This document shows, one piece after another, positions 5,218 through 5,250 of a stretch of 5,250 nt of DNA; position 1 is the stretch's first letter; each line of letters opens with the position of its first letter. Under the pieces are notes generated by a model, which was given only the letters and a program-made list of their open reading frames with translations, searched no databases and was not told the origin of the DNA. This DNA comes from an uncultured Clostridia bacterium (GTDB lineage: Bacteria; Bacillota; Clostridia; Oscillospirales; Ruminococcaceae), in NCBI GenBank assembly GCA_946563605.1, contig CAMNVW010000119.1, forward strand, positions 1 to 5,250, written 5' to 3'. Position numbers and translations under genes: made by a program.

Positions 5218-5250
5218 AGATCGGAAGAGCACACGTCTGAACTCCAGTCA
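5218..5250 (+). other. Illumina TruSeq adapter contamination at the contig end
   Basis: The last 33 bases are identical to the Illumina TruSeq indexed adapter, which begins AGATCGGAAGAGCACACGTC and ends GAACTCCAGTCA. They run to the very last base of the window. Translated in the ispH frame they give DRKSTRLNSS, a known signature of adapter read-through in predicted proteins. These bases are not part of the genome. Base 5218 (A) could be genomic or adapter. Confidence 0.98.

Noticed and set aside
1..5250. A defence system, mobile element, CRISPR array or other new multi-gene system
   Set aside because: Every substantial coding region belongs to a familiar transporter or housekeeping family. 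No transposase, integrase, direct-repeat array or unknown gene cluster is present.

Overview
The window reads as chromosomal DNA of an anaerobic Firmicute, most likely class Clostridia (Oscillospiraceae/Ruminococcaceae-like). The reasons are the gene order cmk, plsC, ispH, the strong purine-rich Shine-Dalgarno (SD) sites (AGGAGG, GGGAGGG, GGAGG), TTG and GTG starts, AT-rich intergenic DNA around genes of moderate GC, and sigma-A-like promoters with 17-base spacers. This placement is inferred from content and not from a database match.

Layout. Positions 1-337 are very AT-rich with no gene that I can support. On the minus strand, read right to left from a promoter at 1741-1769, is a two-gene operon for a split ThrE-type threonine/serine exporter. 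The DUF1212 (YjjP-like) half is at 842-1675 and the DUF3815 (YjjB-like) half at 377-829. The stop codon of the first lies inside the SD of the second, and a hairpin terminator follows at 338-373. Going the other way, from a promoter at 1929-1957 with a 22-bp inverted repeat just beyond it, are a Mn-type cation diffusion facilitator (2029-3216), cytidylate kinase cmk (3253-3939) and a PlsC-type acyltransferase (3976-4596, TTG start). The plsC stop codon sits at the centre of a perfect 44-bp palindrome. A second perfect hairpin follows, and then ispH begins at 4745 and runs off the end.

The last 33 bases (5218-5250) are not genomic. They match exactly the standard Illumina TruSeq adapter, so the contig ends in an untrimmed adapter and the ispH reading frame past 5217 is artificial.

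Functionally, the minus-strand pair exports small amino acids or organic acids. The plus-strand group combines metal efflux with housekeeping steps in nucleotide synthesis (CMP/dCMP phosphorylation), phospholipid synthesis (phosphatidic acid formation) and isoprenoid synthesis (last step of the MEP pathway). I found no CRISPR array, tRNA, rRNA, transposase or recognisable defence or biosynthetic system. The points most worth checking are the adapter, the palindrome pair behind plsC, the duplicated C-terminal domain of the metal transporter and the inverted repeat at its promoter.
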